Assembly (NCBI GenBank): GCA_900708905.1
Contig: CAADRB010000067.1
Coordinates: 310,001-374,000, forward strand
DNA from: Hymenolepis diminuta
Taxonomy: Eukaryota; Platyhelminthes; Cestoda; Cyclophyllidea; Hymenolepididae
DNA length: 64,000 nucleotides
Reading direction: 5' to 3'
The notes under the pieces were generated by a model that saw nothing but the letters and a program-made list of their open reading frames with translations, was not told the origin of the DNA and did not search any database. Positions 48,301 to 59,550 of this stretch are shown here, piece by piece. How positions within the stretch are numbered: position 1 is the first letter of the stretch; the number at the start of each line of letters is the position of its first letter. The position numbers and the translations under genes are program-made.

Positions 48301-51300
48301 TTTTCTATCACGTGGATGTTGTCGCAATGAAAAGATTTCTGTAATTAATTAGTTAGCTTATTTGTCCGCCTGATGAAAATAAGTTAATTGAAAACGTCTC
48401 TAATAAGTGGAAATCATTGAATGATTGTTATATCTGACACTCCTAAAACATGCCTTCAATTTTGACATAATTTCCTTTTTTCAATCCCCACTTTACCCAA
48501 GAATGTTGAAATTACAGGAATAAGTAGATTATCTATTAAATATGACCCCTGAAATCAACTTAGATCATCGCAATTATACAGCAAAGTATGTTGATATAAC
48601 CGTATAAAGACACTTGATTCAAAAGAAAGCTAGGTGAGGGTCTCTCTCCCCAAAAAATGCAACAGTTATCTGTATTAGAAGTCTTATTCATGCGACTGAC
48701 CTAGACAACTATCTAGATATCAAGGGTGCAATAATATGGCTAGCTGAATAGAGGTCAAAGAAGATCACTAAATTGGCTCTTCAATGAACTTGGTTCCGCT
48801 CGTAGACTCAGAGCTTTAAATTAACGAATTGGTAATATATTTTTCAACAGAGTCAGCATGACAGTCTTGGACTACATCGAAAAGGCAAAAGTTGCCGCGA
48901 ATTGTGCTCGGGAGTTTTCGCTTGAAGCTAGAGAACTTGTTCAGGAGATGTATCCAGACTTCGAACAACCCGGTAAAAATCCTCCTTTTATAGTATTCCT
49001 TGGTTTGAGACCGATATAAATATTGCTTGTAAATTGGAACAGGGATCAAATACCTAGAGGACATAGTTCGCATGATGCGAGTCACTCGACAAGGTAGCCC
49101 GACCTTTGAGGCCGCATTACAGTCAGCCAAAGATGTTATCGCTGGAATTGTGCGTGGATTAACCAAAGGCGATGTAGATGAAGAAGAAGAGGATACTGCA
49201 AATCAGCCAGAAGAGGATTTAACTCTACCACCAAAATTCTCCTCTCAACTTAAAGAGCTTCAAGAGAAGAAATTGATGGTTTCAAGGGCGGGATCAGTTC
49301 GAGCTCAGAGGCGAGCAAGAGCTGCTAAAATGGCTGAGGAATTAAGAAGAAGGGAGGTAAGTTATTGATAGCACACAAACTCAGCCCCAATGAAACTGAG
49401 TGATTTAATCATTTGAAATAATTTCAGCGACTTCTTATGGGTGAAGACCCCAAGGCCATAATGGCTGCCACTAATGCTGCTGAAGAAAAGCGTCAAAAGG
49501 AAGAAGAGGTCCGGAAAGCTGAAGCAGCTAGAAGGAAAGCAGCGATTTCCGCCGCAAGCACAGCAGGTCAATCTGGAGCTGGTGGAGCAGCAAATGAACG
49601 TGGAATAACCGCAGAGAGGGCTGATCGATGGGCTGCAGAAATGCTTCCAACTACCTTGGCTGCTGAAGGTGGACGTAGACAAGGAGCACCACTGAATGCC
49701 ACCGGAAAGGCGGATACGTCACCGGGTGGATTTCTACATGTGCCTGGTGCGAAGAGGAACTTTTCGGCTAGAAGGAAGAAGGATGAATCTGGGGCGGATG
49801 AATCTGAGGGATCTTATATTGAGATTCCAGATAGTAAATTTTTAATGCCTAATCTTTCAAATAAAAATTCAAAAATCCTTATATATTATATGCAATAATG
49901 ATTAATTCTTCTCTCTTAAGTTAGAGAGTGGAAACAATTCTTTCGTAACGGTTCAATTAACCAGAATTAGTCCTTTGAAAAACATGAATAGTTATTTTAC
50001 CTTATTTAATAATGTTAGATTTTGGGATTGAAAAATTTGGAACTGCGATACATTTTAAAAATCCACTTATTTATTCGAACATGTGATATTGTTACAAAAG
50101 CAGGAAACTTAGATCTTGAGAGACAGTTCGGAATCAAATCTTTTTATAAAGAGAATGGACCAGTTTTTGTATTCAGATAAATATCGATGAGTGGCTGAGT
50201 AATTTGAATTCGTTGCTAAGCGGGATAGTATTTATTTGCTAACAGAAAGCCTAACAGGACAGCTTAACTTCCAGTTTCAATGACAAATTGACTATTTATT
50301 AACTTTGGAAATATTAACGGACACAGTCGATTAAGATTGACGTCGGCTACCGATCCCGATAAAATTAACAGAAGAAATATTAAACAATGGAATCTGTTTA
50401 TCCGTTAGCAAGATTGGAGTCAAGATGAGGAGCGAGGCCAAAAGTAAAATAAGACACTTAGATTTATTTTCCACTACCTTTCTAGAATCTTTAAAAGACA
50501 CGTAAATGTGAGACTGACTGATAAAATTAAATGTAAACCAAATGATACATTGGCTACCTGTTTGATCAATCATTTTGTCCAGAATCCAGATTATTTTAAC
50601 CAATAAAAAAGCAAACTGTGGTTGACCATTAAGACAATAGTGATAAGGAAACTCACTTCACCGTTCTGAAACCAGTTCTGTTGACCCTATCTTGCTATTG
50701 TATTTATTTAAATAATCTGTTACGGATCTAAACTGATATGACATGAATAGAATAGAATATAAAATAATGAAATAGAAGAATCGAATGTATTTTCAAAAGC
50801 ATAGCACAAACAATACGAACATTGATTTAGACTGTAAATGAATTTGGGAATTATTTTATAAATTGTTGTTAAAACTGGTTGGACAGTAATGATTTGGCAA
50901 TGGTGTAATTGCATAAACCAACAGTAACTACATTTATTTAATAGAATAGGTCTAAACAATAGTTTATTGGGACATATTTTTTTAGTGGATAATCAAATTA
51001 GAATAAAGCGATTTGATTATTTATCATTAACAGAATATGAATACTGAGACACTTATTTGCTTTAGTGAATGAACTGGAACACCAGTACGAGATTCCCGCC
51101 TGTGCACTAGCCAAGCTACTGTCCAGTCCCACGCTTTTCAGCAATCATTTCGATTACTACTCCACCCTAACTCCACCAATCACTGCAAAGGCCACTGCAA
51201 CGACTGGTTTGCATCAAGCTCGTCAAACACGCCCTGAAGTCCTAGTCCAGCCTGACAAATCATTATCTGCAGAAGTTGAACAAGCACCAAGTCAAGCAGA

Positions 51301-54300
51301 TATTGTTTCCCCGACGGATAGTGAGTCAGGATTCTTCTCGAGGCTCTTTTTCTGGACATCGGGTAAAAATGAGGTAAAGATTTCGTTCAAGATATTGTAA
51401 TTAGGAAAGTTTTAGATGAAAGTAAATCCATTTACTCATTATTTTTTTAATTAAAGGACAGCGAACAAGATGATCTTACTTAGCATTAACTAAAAATATT
51501 ATTTCTTAATTTTTCATAGAGGAATTTGTTTCAAGGTAATTCATCTATGCATCTATAGCTTATGCAGTCGAAAATTAGCCTAATTTGATCTGAGAAGAAA
51601 GTCAAAAGAAACATATCTATAAATAAGGAAGAATTTGAGAAATAATTGTATAATATTGATTAAATCAGTCTAATTTCTGAAAGTATCTACTTCCAAATGG
51701 TTGATCTTGACAGTTTGTAAGCATGAATGTCATAATTTTTTGACATTGTATTAACTAAACGCAATAAAGCATGATCCTTATATATGCAGTTCCCCTAAAA
51801 TTGAGCGGAATCAAGGTCAGGGCTCATAGAAAGACTTCCATTAGTTGGATTGAAACTATCTACTTAATCATTGTCCCTTTCTTTCTCAATAATTTCAAGA
51901 TATTTACACCCATTCTCAGGTGAGTATAATGATCGAGGTTATTGGATTCTACAGTTTTGGCTACTTTTATCATCAATCATCAATTTCTTCTTCGTTTTCA
52001 TAATATTAAATCCTAACAGATCGCTTAAATCAACGGGGTTACCGGGTTCGGTGATATAGGTTATGTAAAAGCTATCTTTATTCTTACAGGATTGTTTATG
52101 TATCATTTAGCCTTACAATAATTTGTCGTAGGACTCAATTGCCGCTTCCTGCTGCCAAGGAGGATGTTCCATTATCCAGTTGTTACACGTAAGGCTTAGG
52201 ATACCCTAAGCCGATAAATTTCCTGCCCCATTTGCCCAAAAATAGATCACTTACTTATATATTGTTGGGTTAACAGAGATAGGAACCTTGATTGGAGGTT
52301 AGTTTGAAAACACATTGACCAAATAACCGACCTAACTTGGAGTCAGACCAAAATTAAGGATGGAATAACTTGCAAAACAAGTAAACAGTGAGTGTGTGTT
52401 TACCGATTAGAGGTCACCAATAAACTTAAAAAAGTCAAGCTAAATTATGCTAATCAATGTGAACGATACCATTCGGAAACTAATTGATAAAAACCAATCA
52501 AATGCGTTTCAACTGAAGAAAACTTGATAAGCTATGGTGACTAATTGTTCAGTAGATTAATAAGTATTATTTATTTCGTTAATCAGAACATGGATTTAGG
52601 TGAAACAGATGGCTAATAATTTCAACGGAAATCACGACCAAATATATAAGACAGTTCATTGGTAAATTAAAAAATTAAACACTATTTTGGTAAACTATAT
52701 AATATACCATGTTATATGATAATTAATTGTTTGGGAAGTTTCCGCACTTTACCATTTCTCATGTTTTGTTGCCAAATAGGAACCCACCAAAGATCGAGGA
52801 GGCCAAGTTACCTCCTACCCATTTGAAAATGGATTTCCCTCAAATTCCACCTCCGTTACATCATTCGGCCAACTGGTGTCTGAAACTCCAATGCAACCGG
52901 ATCGCAACCAGGGTCAGCTCATTCCCCCAACAGATAGCAGTCACCCACTTCAACAAGTTTCCGATATTTTCGTAAGTTAAATTGATCATTAAGTAGAATG
53001 AATTAAATTCCGCGGAAACATAAATTCTGTTAGGGGTAGATTTTTCGATTTACACACTTCCACTAGAAAAGAAATGCAGCTTCCATTTTTTCACTGGAGA
53101 GCTAAAGCATGTACGGTGATTAAAGATATAAATTTTTCAATATTCGCATGCCAAAATTTTATCAATACATTTTTTACTTAGCCGATCTTTTCTTTGGATT
53201 ACGTGTGAGTATTAGAGCTATAAAAATTATCTTCCGAAGGTTTCATGATCAACCCCAAAGTGTAATTTCAAATCTGTCGAATATCGTTATTGGAATATCA
53301 AATATTCAATAAAGCGTTGAAGGACCGTACAAAAATTTCTTATCAGCAAAATATCATCGGATTTTGGAAAAAAATCGGATCAAGGCTATTTTTCAATCAA
53401 TGGGACAAAGTAAATTTAAAAAGTAATGAATTTTAATAACAGAAATACATAAACGCAGTGCTTAGCTTTGTCATGTATTTAACAGCGGAAAACAAATAGG
53501 AAAATTGAGATTAAACAAAGCATAGAAAACAGCTTAAGTTTTAAACAAATTATGCAATATTATGGCTTAGATTGTGTCCAAGATTTTCATATCATCATAA
53601 ATCAGTTAAAATTAGACGAAATGTTTCTGATCGTTGTAAAGGTAACAGTTGTCGGAAAGATTTATTATTTGCAAAATCGAATAAATTATCCAGAAATAAT
53701 CAACATACGCTTATTAATGAGCGTGAACAGCACCATACGCTCAAAAACTAAAGACAAAATTAAACCGTGCTTTATCACAGATTATTTCCAAATAATGTTG
53801 TTATTCATTTAGAATGACAGATAAACAAGAGGTACAAGCATTTCATAGTTTGCTTCAACAAATTCTTTGTCTTATTTAAACATTAAGGAAATAAACACAA
53901 TTCTAACCTACTATGGTTATTTTATATACCCATTAAAAATTCATCATTTATTGTTTCTGTTAAAATACTCTTTTATTCATAATGATGAAATTATTTCCAG
54001 TGCTCCATATACCAAGTTTAGTAAAGTCAAATGAGAAGAAAGGATTTTTAAAATCAGTTATTTTCACTCTTAATTTTAAATGTTTTAAAAAAGATTATGT
54101 TCAGTGTTTACCATAAAACTGGTTGAATTTTTTACTTAAAAGAAATAAAACTTATTTATTATTCATAACTTAATTAATCTGACTACCGACCTAGATTTAA
54201 TTGTGAACTTAGGTAACTATTTAAGCAATTTGGGTAATAGGAAATAATAATTTAACTATTAGTATAACTGTGGGGATTTGTGATAATATAAATTCGTCTT

Positions 54301-56966
54301 GTCAAATAAAATAAGCATGCAAAGAAGAAATTAACTTGAAGCGCAACGTGTTATATTTATCGCCGGTATATTAACTCAAACCAATTTAAATATCATTGCT
54401 TTGGAAAAGAAATTTAACCAGGTTAAGAATTGAATAAATTTTATAACCCACGACAATAGTGGTAAATTTTACAATTTTGTGCTGTGCGAAAGCAATTGGG
54501 ATCGGATTAATAAAATTCATTGAGAACTAAGAGAAAGAAATCAAAAGAAGAGCGTCGAAAGATTTATTTCAATTGATTTTCGGATTTAGGTTGCAGATTA
54601 TTCACACAATCGGCAGTTCATTACGCCAAGTTCCCAAAATTTAGGTTTCATAATTCGTCCCCTGAACCACTGTTCAAACTTGTATCCGTAAACTTCAAAT
54701 AGGAAGTGAACAATACTTGTTGATAAAATATTTGCAAATATATGTTGTTTTGATATAGTAACTTGTTTAAAACAGACAAGCTATAATAAGCGGCAAAAAA
54801 TGTCATTAAAAAATTTTTTATACGTAGTTGTAATAATCTCTTGAAATTTTTTTATTTAAATAACTACATTTTTGAAGGTAATATTTATTATTATATTAAA
54901 CATTAATCGTTGATATCATGGAAACAAATTCTATCTGAATGTACCGTAATAAATCTGCCAATGTTATTTAGTGGGTGTTTGTACCAAATCTCAACATTTT
55001 TAAAATGTGCCTGTTCTACCTCATGATTTGATACCCAGTGCCTTATTAAAAGGAAATGCTAAAAAAAATTTTCTAAGTATAAACTAAGCTAAACTAAAGT
55101 TGCAATAAACTCAAGTAATATTATTATCACCGCCCAGAGTACTAAAAAAAGTCAAAATTTTAAATTGTAACTGGCATTGGATAACAGAAAGTGCAGGAGA
55201 AGTTAAGGGAGAGGGAATAAAAAATTGCTGAGAAAAACGTTAGGTTATTTAAGATTCTTTATCCATTTGATTTTTGAGTTTAGGTTGCACAGTATTTGGT
55301 AAGTGCAAGACATTAGTGCTCACCTTCGGTGAGCACAGCTTACGGAACTTTGCCTGGTTAAAATATCCAGCTATTCCATCTCTGCCATGTCAAAACCATC
55401 GGCTGCTAAATATTGCGAAAAGTTATTTTGCCTTGTCAGACACAAAAGAAAAATTGATAAAATGATCAACCCTTTTTGATTAAAAGAACTGGCCAATAAG
55501 AACTGAACATTCTAGACGAGCTTTTACAGCAATGCAATAACGATTCATGAACAAATATTCATTTATAGATAATTGTGTTGTTCTATGGTAAATACTATTT
55601 TATTCTTTTAATAATATTATTTTTTGTAGTTAAAAAGCACCTAACTTAATCTAAGAATTCTGTTAAGCTTGAGATCTAGCAATACGATATATTTGCAACT
55701 ATTTTCACCTGTTTATTTCTGTTAGCAATATATAGTAGAAATTCAGATGACTCCTGTTTTTATGCATAAGTTTCAAATAAACTAAGATAAATAACCATGT
55801 TTTGATTGAAGATTAATGCAAAAATTGATTAAATTTGATTAAACCACAAACCAAATTTACATTTAAGGTAAAAACTTTTCTACTGTTTAACCATCTAGTA
55901 CTGTCACTCAAACGCTCCTGAGTCCTGCTAGCCTAAAAATCTCTTCTTCGGACGCAATAATTGTGCAAAAAAGAATTTGACTCTGAAACAACTCTTCTTA
56001 TTTTGCACTGTCAGATGTGTACTTTCTTGTAAACATTCCAAATTCAAACGAAATGATGAAAGATTGCTTCCATATACATAGCATTCAAAAGGAAACATTA
56101 CGAATCAAAATTTTAAGAGGATATCAAAATTCAGAAAAGGCAGTCATAAAGCCTCGTTTAAGTGTACACGTGCTTAAAAACCATTCACTCAATTGTCCAA
56201 CCCGTATCATAGATACGATCTTTAAATAAATAAAATTAATATAAATTAAAAGTAATAAAAACAGTTAAATAATTCAATTAGTTGATTTAGAAGTGGAATT
56301 TGAAATCAGTCTATCCGAATGACCAAACTACAATTATGAGTCCATAATAACCACCAATCGATTTTTCAGTAATGTTTTGTTTGCTTATTTGTCACTGATT
56401 TTTTTACAATGAAATTATACTCACTTATTTGAAGAATTTAAGTTACTCTAAAATGAGCAGGAATAGTAAACTGGATTACGGTATAAGACGAAAGAGGTAA
56501 AAAATATTTGGAGGTGTTGGATAAAATGGAATATTTTTCCCTGTTAAAGATAAAGGTGACAATTTTACACGTTTATTAATTATTTATAATTTTACATAAT
56601 TTTTAAAATAGGCAACAATTACGGATTGTTGCCGAACATAAAATGGAGAAAATGAAGAGCTTTGCTTGTTCATGTGTATGTTATTCAATTTGAGGATTTG
56701 GGCTATTTTGGAAAATAGCGTTTAAAATGGAAAGTGAATATTCTTTCGTCTTACCCTAATCTCTAAAAAGTAATTTAAAAATATAAGTTGACTTTCTAAC
56801 AAGAAATTATTTATTTATTACATCAATTATTATTAATGATTTATATCTTCTGTTTTAGGATTGGTTTCGTTCCAATCTTTCGCTGATAGCCATCATTTGC
56901 TTCAATTTCTTCCTTCTCCACGTTTTCTTTGTGCGTATGAGCCAGAGCGAGGAAAACGGTGCCTGA
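41765..56966 (+). CDS. JPH: Junctophilin, 9 exons, 997 aa
   Basis: This is the gene-level entry. Coding exons are 41765-42311, 44785-45431, 47399-47748, 48851-48972, 49043-49356, 49428-49833, 51066-51373, 52780-52971 and 56859-56966. They total 2994 nt with every phase matching. Junctophilins tether the ER/SR to the plasma membrane: N-terminal MORN repeats bind the plasma membrane and a C-terminal helix sits in the ER/SR. Six MORN repeats span residues 70-198 (YIGEWLDEKAVGLG, YEGEWAMNRRNGFG, YCGEYKNGIREGLG). A joining region follows, then two more MORNs at 412-448 (YAGEWFSDARHGYG, YYGQWFKNQRHGYG). Next are a helical region ending YPDFEQPG, a long charged and low-complexity region, and a hydrophobic segment at 969-987. 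This 6+2 layout is specific to junctophilin. A 59-residue N/T/A-rich extension precedes the first MORN and is absent in vertebrates. The single-copy invertebrate form is expected to act in muscle and neurons. Confidence 0.93.
42502..42969 (-). other. 155-codon antisense open frame in junctophilin intron 1
   Basis: A - strand frame stays open for 155 codons, unusually long for this AT content. It includes LRPNALMNLKEWNSRAELPR and CPLLSKHHIGGCTFFIHILS. I recognise no family. The sequence between about 42650 and 42850 is GC-richer than the rest of the intron and may be an old transposable-element segment. It is not part of the junctophilin transcript. Possibilities are a nested gene, a TE relic or chance. 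Confidence 0.25.
44785..45431 (+). CDS. JPH: Junctophilin exon 2: MORN 6 and joining region
   Basis: Completes Gly183, then TYCGEYKNGIREGLGVRRS (sixth MORN, vertebrate GTYQGQFxNGMRHGYGVRQS) and ITYG. The rest of residues 199-398 is the joining region, acidic in the middle and then basic with many Ser (SSKRSDLFIKRLNKL). The acceptor is GTGAATATTTCAG and the donor ACG|GTATTT, phase 0. Confidence 0.92.
47399..47748 (+). CDS. JPH: Junctophilin exon 3: MORN 7-8 and helical start
   Basis: Residues 399-514 plus two bases. EVYAGEWFSDARHGYGVCER and YYGQWFKNQRHGYGHTRFPD are the last two MORNs, followed by GTFEQGKYHNGKLV (vertebrate GxxEEGKYKNNVLV). The start of the alpha-helical region follows (VQKAMLIGEQAQKKAIEARE). 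The acceptor is TTAAATAATTTCAG and the donor CA|GTGAGC, phase 2. Confidence 0.94.
47880..48230 (+). repeat. Dispersed repeat R2, copy 1 (junctophilin intron 3)
   Basis: Aligns with 55930-56300. Shared blocks in order are TAGCCTAAAA, ACTCTTCTT, GT-GGATGTGTACCTT, CAAATTCAA, TTGTCCAATTCGTATC and ATACGATCTTTAAATAAAT, then AATTCAATTA. The 3' part has a short hairpin (CGTAT...ATACG, 48115-48129) followed at once by an AATAAA word. No long frame is conserved between the copies. Confidence 0.7.
48851..48972 (+). CDS. JPH: Junctophilin exon 4: helical region ending YPDFEQPG
   Basis: Residues 515-555 plus one base. VLDYIEKAKVAANCAREFSL leads to MYPDFEQPG, the counterpart of the vertebrate LAPDFYQPG that closes the helical region. 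The acceptor is ATATTTTTCAACAG and the donor G|GTAAAA, phase 1. A 70-nt intron follows. Confidence 0.92.
49043..49356 (+). CDS. JPH: Junctophilin exon 5: start of divergent region
   Basis: Residues 556-660. It begins IKYLEDIVRMMRVTRQG, includes an acidic run (DVDEEEEDT) and ends in a basic helix (RAQRRARAAKMAEELRRRE). The acceptor is AAATTGGAACAG and the donor GAG|GTAAGT, phase 0. This region is poorly conserved among junctophilins. Confidence 0.9.
49428..49833 (+). CDS. JPH: Junctophilin exon 6: charged coiled-coil-like and Gly/Ala region
   Basis: Residues 661-795 plus one base. A Lys/Glu/Ala helix (AAEEKRQKEEEVRKAEAARR) is followed by Gly/Ala-rich and Ser-rich sequence, ending SYIEIPD. The acceptor is GAAATAATTTCAG, after a 71-nt intron. 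The donor A|GTAAAT, phase 1, joins to TG of the next exon to make Met. Reading through the donor reaches a stop at 49896-49898, with an AATAAA at 49860. Confidence 0.87.
51066..51373 (+). CDS. JPH: Junctophilin exon 7: divergent region
   Basis: Residues 796-898, starting NELEHQYEIPACALAKLLSS and ending SRLFFWTSGKNE. It is rich in Pro, Ser and Thr. The acceptor is TTATTTGCTTTAG and the donor GAG|GTAAAG, phase 0. Assignment rests on splice phase, strand and composition, because this part of the protein has no conserved motif. Confidence 0.75.
52780..52971 (+). CDS. JPH: Junctophilin exon 8: Pro/Ser-rich linker
   Basis: Residues 899-962, EPTKDRGGQVTSYPFENGFP to HPLQQVSDIF. It is unstructured, polar linker sequence. 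The acceptor is TTTTGTTGCCAAATAG and the donor TTC|GTAAGT, a full consensus; phase 0 at both ends. Two other frames are also open across part of it, but only this one joins in phase on both sides. Confidence 0.72.
55316..55336. other. Perfect 9-bp hairpin with TTC loop
   Basis: GTGCTCACC-TTC-GGTGAGCAC is a perfect inverted repeat of 9 bp around three bases. It is GC-rich and lies in a slightly GC-richer patch with a short open frame (55272-55465) after a TTTTTGAGTTTAG acceptor-like site. It could be a chance palindrome, part of a decayed repeat or an RNA structure in the intron. Confidence 0.6.
55930..56300 (+). repeat. Dispersed repeat R2, copy 2 (junctophilin intron 8)
   Basis: Counterpart of 47880-48230, on the same strand. 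The best-kept parts are AACTCTTCTTATTTTGC with GTCAGATGTGTACTTT, and TTGTCCAACCCGTATC with GATACGATCTTTAAATAAA. The hairpin here is perfect: CGTATC-ATA-GATACG at 56203-56217. The shared hairpin plus AATAAA suggests the true 3' end of a retroposed element. Confidence 0.7.
56859..56966 (+). CDS. JPH: Junctophilin exon 9: C-terminal membrane anchor
   Basis: Residues 963-997 and stop. DWFRSN is followed by the hydrophobic helix LSLIAIICFNFFLLHVFFV (969-987) and a short polar tail RMSQSEENGA. Junctophilins end in one such helix that anchors them in the ER/SR; vertebrate versions end within or just after the helix, so the 10-residue tail is slightly long. The acceptor is TATATCTTCTGTTTTAG. Entry phase 0 matches exon 8. 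An alternative frame here is longer but lacks a membrane helix. Confidence 0.82.
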   Translation, partial: DWFRSNLSLIAIICFNFFLLHVFFVRMSQSEENGA

Positions 56967-59550
56967 AACCAACAAAACTACATTCTTCCCCTTTTTTGTT
57001 GAAAAATAGCGTTATCTCTGTATTTTTTCTTCCTAAACACTATTTAACCCCCATCATTTATGTGAAGGCCATTTCGATGATAATATACTTTGAGCATAAG
57101 ATCAAGAGAAGAATCAAATTATAAATATGTGCATATATCATTCAGAGTAAAACATTGCCTTCAGTGTTTTTAACCTTCGGGAGAGAGATCCAAAAAGGAG
57201 TGCCAAGGAATAATATTTTGAGGAAAATTAAAGATGGGAATCTGTATAGCCCTTAAAGGAATAAAAGGAAAATAATTCATTAATTGCAATAAATAGTTCC
57301 AAAACCCATAACACATTTATGTCAAAGATTGTTTTTAGCTTGAAGAAACTGACTATTATTGTTACTATTGAAATGCAAAAAAAAACATTATTTTGACCGT
57401 AAGAAAGTGTCGAAACTTGGATAGCAGCAAAATTGAAACCAGGAGAGGACGTCAAGATGTAAAGATAACTATGAGAGGACTTCAAGATTTTAACTTAAAC
57501 GGAACTAAGCTGTCCACTTTCACTAAAGACCTTTGTTCAATGTCTGGATTTCTGTCTCAAAGTTTAGATTTCATGATATGATCCCTAGGTTAAAGGCAAG
57601 TTCATGTCCGTGACATACAATATTTACAGATCATTTGACTTAGTTGAATCGCGGAGCAGGGTAATTCAATGCAGGTGCGTCTTCTGGAAGAAAGATGAGA
57701 TCAGAAAACATGTTTTACATTAGCGCAGTCTATTAAAATTCCCTTAGGGTCAACTCTGATAGTAATACATCGCAGGGGTAAATTTTAAACGAAATATTCT
57801 AAAACATCACATCAAGTCTTATTCAGACGAGAGATAATTTTATTAACTATTTAATAACCTATTAGAACATTTATATTAACTTTCTGAGTGTGTAGATCAA
57901 TTTTAAAATAATTATAGGGATATAAGGATTAAAATTTTGCACTGAATTACTCTCTGAAACAACATTCAGAATTGGCATTCTATTTAACAATTAAATGGCC
58001 TCATTCCGCCACATCTGTTAAAATTCAAGTTACCTTACAATTAACAATAGCTTTAGTGATCTCACACTTTTACTGTGATGATGGTTTGTATCATTTCGTT
58101 ATCTAAGTGTCAGTACTTTCGACTAGCTGATTGACTTACTAAAGAAGTATCGGAAAGAGCACGATCAACTCCAAAACAACTAGTGGATCAATAAATATTA
58201 TAAATCCAAACTCATACTTTTCTCCTGACTCTGATCTGTAGTTATTCCCACCACAAAGAAGATGTTTAGTAACATCAGCAATCTTCAGGTAAATCGACTG
58301 CGAAATACGTCGCTATATTTTTGGTATAATGCGTACAGGGGATGTAATCAAAGAAAAATCATGTCACTCATATGATTAGAAGAGCTTGGAAGTGAAAGAA
58401 AAAGCATATTTCATAAGTGATCAGTGTATTGAAATATATTAATTTTTTTCAACGCAGAGTATCAGTGTGTCTGATCCTCAATGTATCTCGTTGGTGATTA
58501 AATTTTATAGGTTGCCATGTGCAAAAATGAATATCCTAAATCGGATCTCCTATTGTTAGCAAAACCCTTTTTATTTAATTGTATGTCGGTGAAGAAGTGG
58601 TCATCGTGAAAGCCTTCTAAGCCAGAAGTCAAGAAGTCGATGCTCATCAGTTCACATCCAGAGGTATAAGTGATCATCCGCCCTGGTTAATTCTGGTTAT
58701 CAAGAGAGGATTTAAAATGTCAGTTTCCTATTACTGTGACCCCAGGACACTCTTCATCTATCCATGTCAGGTGTTGCTACTATATTCTATGACGGGCTTA
58801 GAAAGTTAGCATTCATTGGCACTTTTTATATCTGGCAATCCTATGCAAATGTGACTTTGCTTCCGTTTCTTTTTTAAAGAAGTAATTTTGTATGCTTATA
58901 AATTTTATTTTGCATACCTATGAAATGTCATTTAAGTTGATAAACATTTAAAAATGAATGCGTAAAATGTCAGTTATAAGATTAACAAAACTAATTTGTC
59001 TGTTTATTATACGGTAGAAATTGCAAAAGAAGATCAAAGAATTATGTTTTTATACCTTCCTCATTTGGAATAAATTGCTTTAGAAATATGGAAAGGATAA
59101 ATGTACAATACCTTGTAATTATCGAAAATGGTAAAATATATATTTCATTGACATGGATAAACATTACACGTTTCTCATTCAAGGCATAAATGCTGCATTT
59201 AGATTTTATTTCAACGTCTGCTTTTGTAGTAAAACTATGCAACCATAATGATAACAATTAAAATAGACTTTAACATTTTTACTGATTAAAATTAAAGACT
59301 GAACAAAGAAGTCTGCCAGTTGGCAGATCATCTTTGGGTTTGTGGTGGTCGATTTGTTGGGGCTTTCTCATCTCATCTTCATTTTCAAAGAATCGATGAG
59401 AGAGAAATCCACACACAATTCCTCCTTGAGTACACTTTTAACTTATGGTTTATATGAGGAAAAGAATAGTTTCTTTAGGATCCACCATTCTTAATTTATT
59501 TATACTGAATAATCATCTATTTTCAAATTCAATTTAAAATCATATTACAG
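56967..59550. other. Junctophilin 3' UTR, then possible short exons of the next gene
   Basis: The first 300 bases are the presumed 3' UTR. Beyond it, several short exon-like blocks with splice-like borders occur on +. They are ATG 57606 (MSVTYNIYRSFDLVESRSR before GTAATT), LIDLLKKYRKEHDQLQNN after CTTTCGACTAG near 58134, IPTTKKMFSNISNLQ at about 58245-58291 before GTAAAT, and SISVSDPQCISL after TTTTTTTCAACGCAG near 58458. None is certain. Confidence 0.35.
57260..57265 (+). terminator. Possible junctophilin poly(A) signal
   Basis: The first canonical AATAAA after the junctophilin stop, 294 bases downstream. The site is common by chance in AT-rich DNA. Confidence 0.35.

Larger units (their letters stand above)
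52972..56858 (+). other. Junctophilin intron 8
   Basis: The longest intron of the gene (3.9 kb), GTAAGT to CTGTTTTAG. It contains repeat R2 copy 2 and a strong 21-base hairpin at 55316, both listed separately. No exon fitting phase 0-0 was recognised inside. Confidence 0.7.

Noticed and set aside
48816..49166. 116-codon - strand frame over junctophilin exons 4 and 5
   Set aside because: It is antisense to exons that are firmly identified by homology and splice phase.
51871..52059. Open frame with a strong hydrophobic stretch (WILQFWLLLSSIINFFFVF) inside junctophilin intron 7, a possible alternative membrane-anchor exon
   Set aside because: The frame needs an entry phase that exon 7 does not provide, and exon 8 joins exon 7 exactly in phase. 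The anchor is supplied by exon 9.
55274..55465. 63-codon + frame after an acceptor-like TTTTTGAGTTTAG in junctophilin intron 8
   Set aside because: It has no ATG, no donor before its stop and no family match. It includes the 21-base hairpin, so a decayed repeat is as likely.
57228..57485. 85-codon - strand frame just downstream of junctophilin
   Set aside because: Low-complexity composition typical of AT-rich DNA, with no splice signals or recognisable motif.
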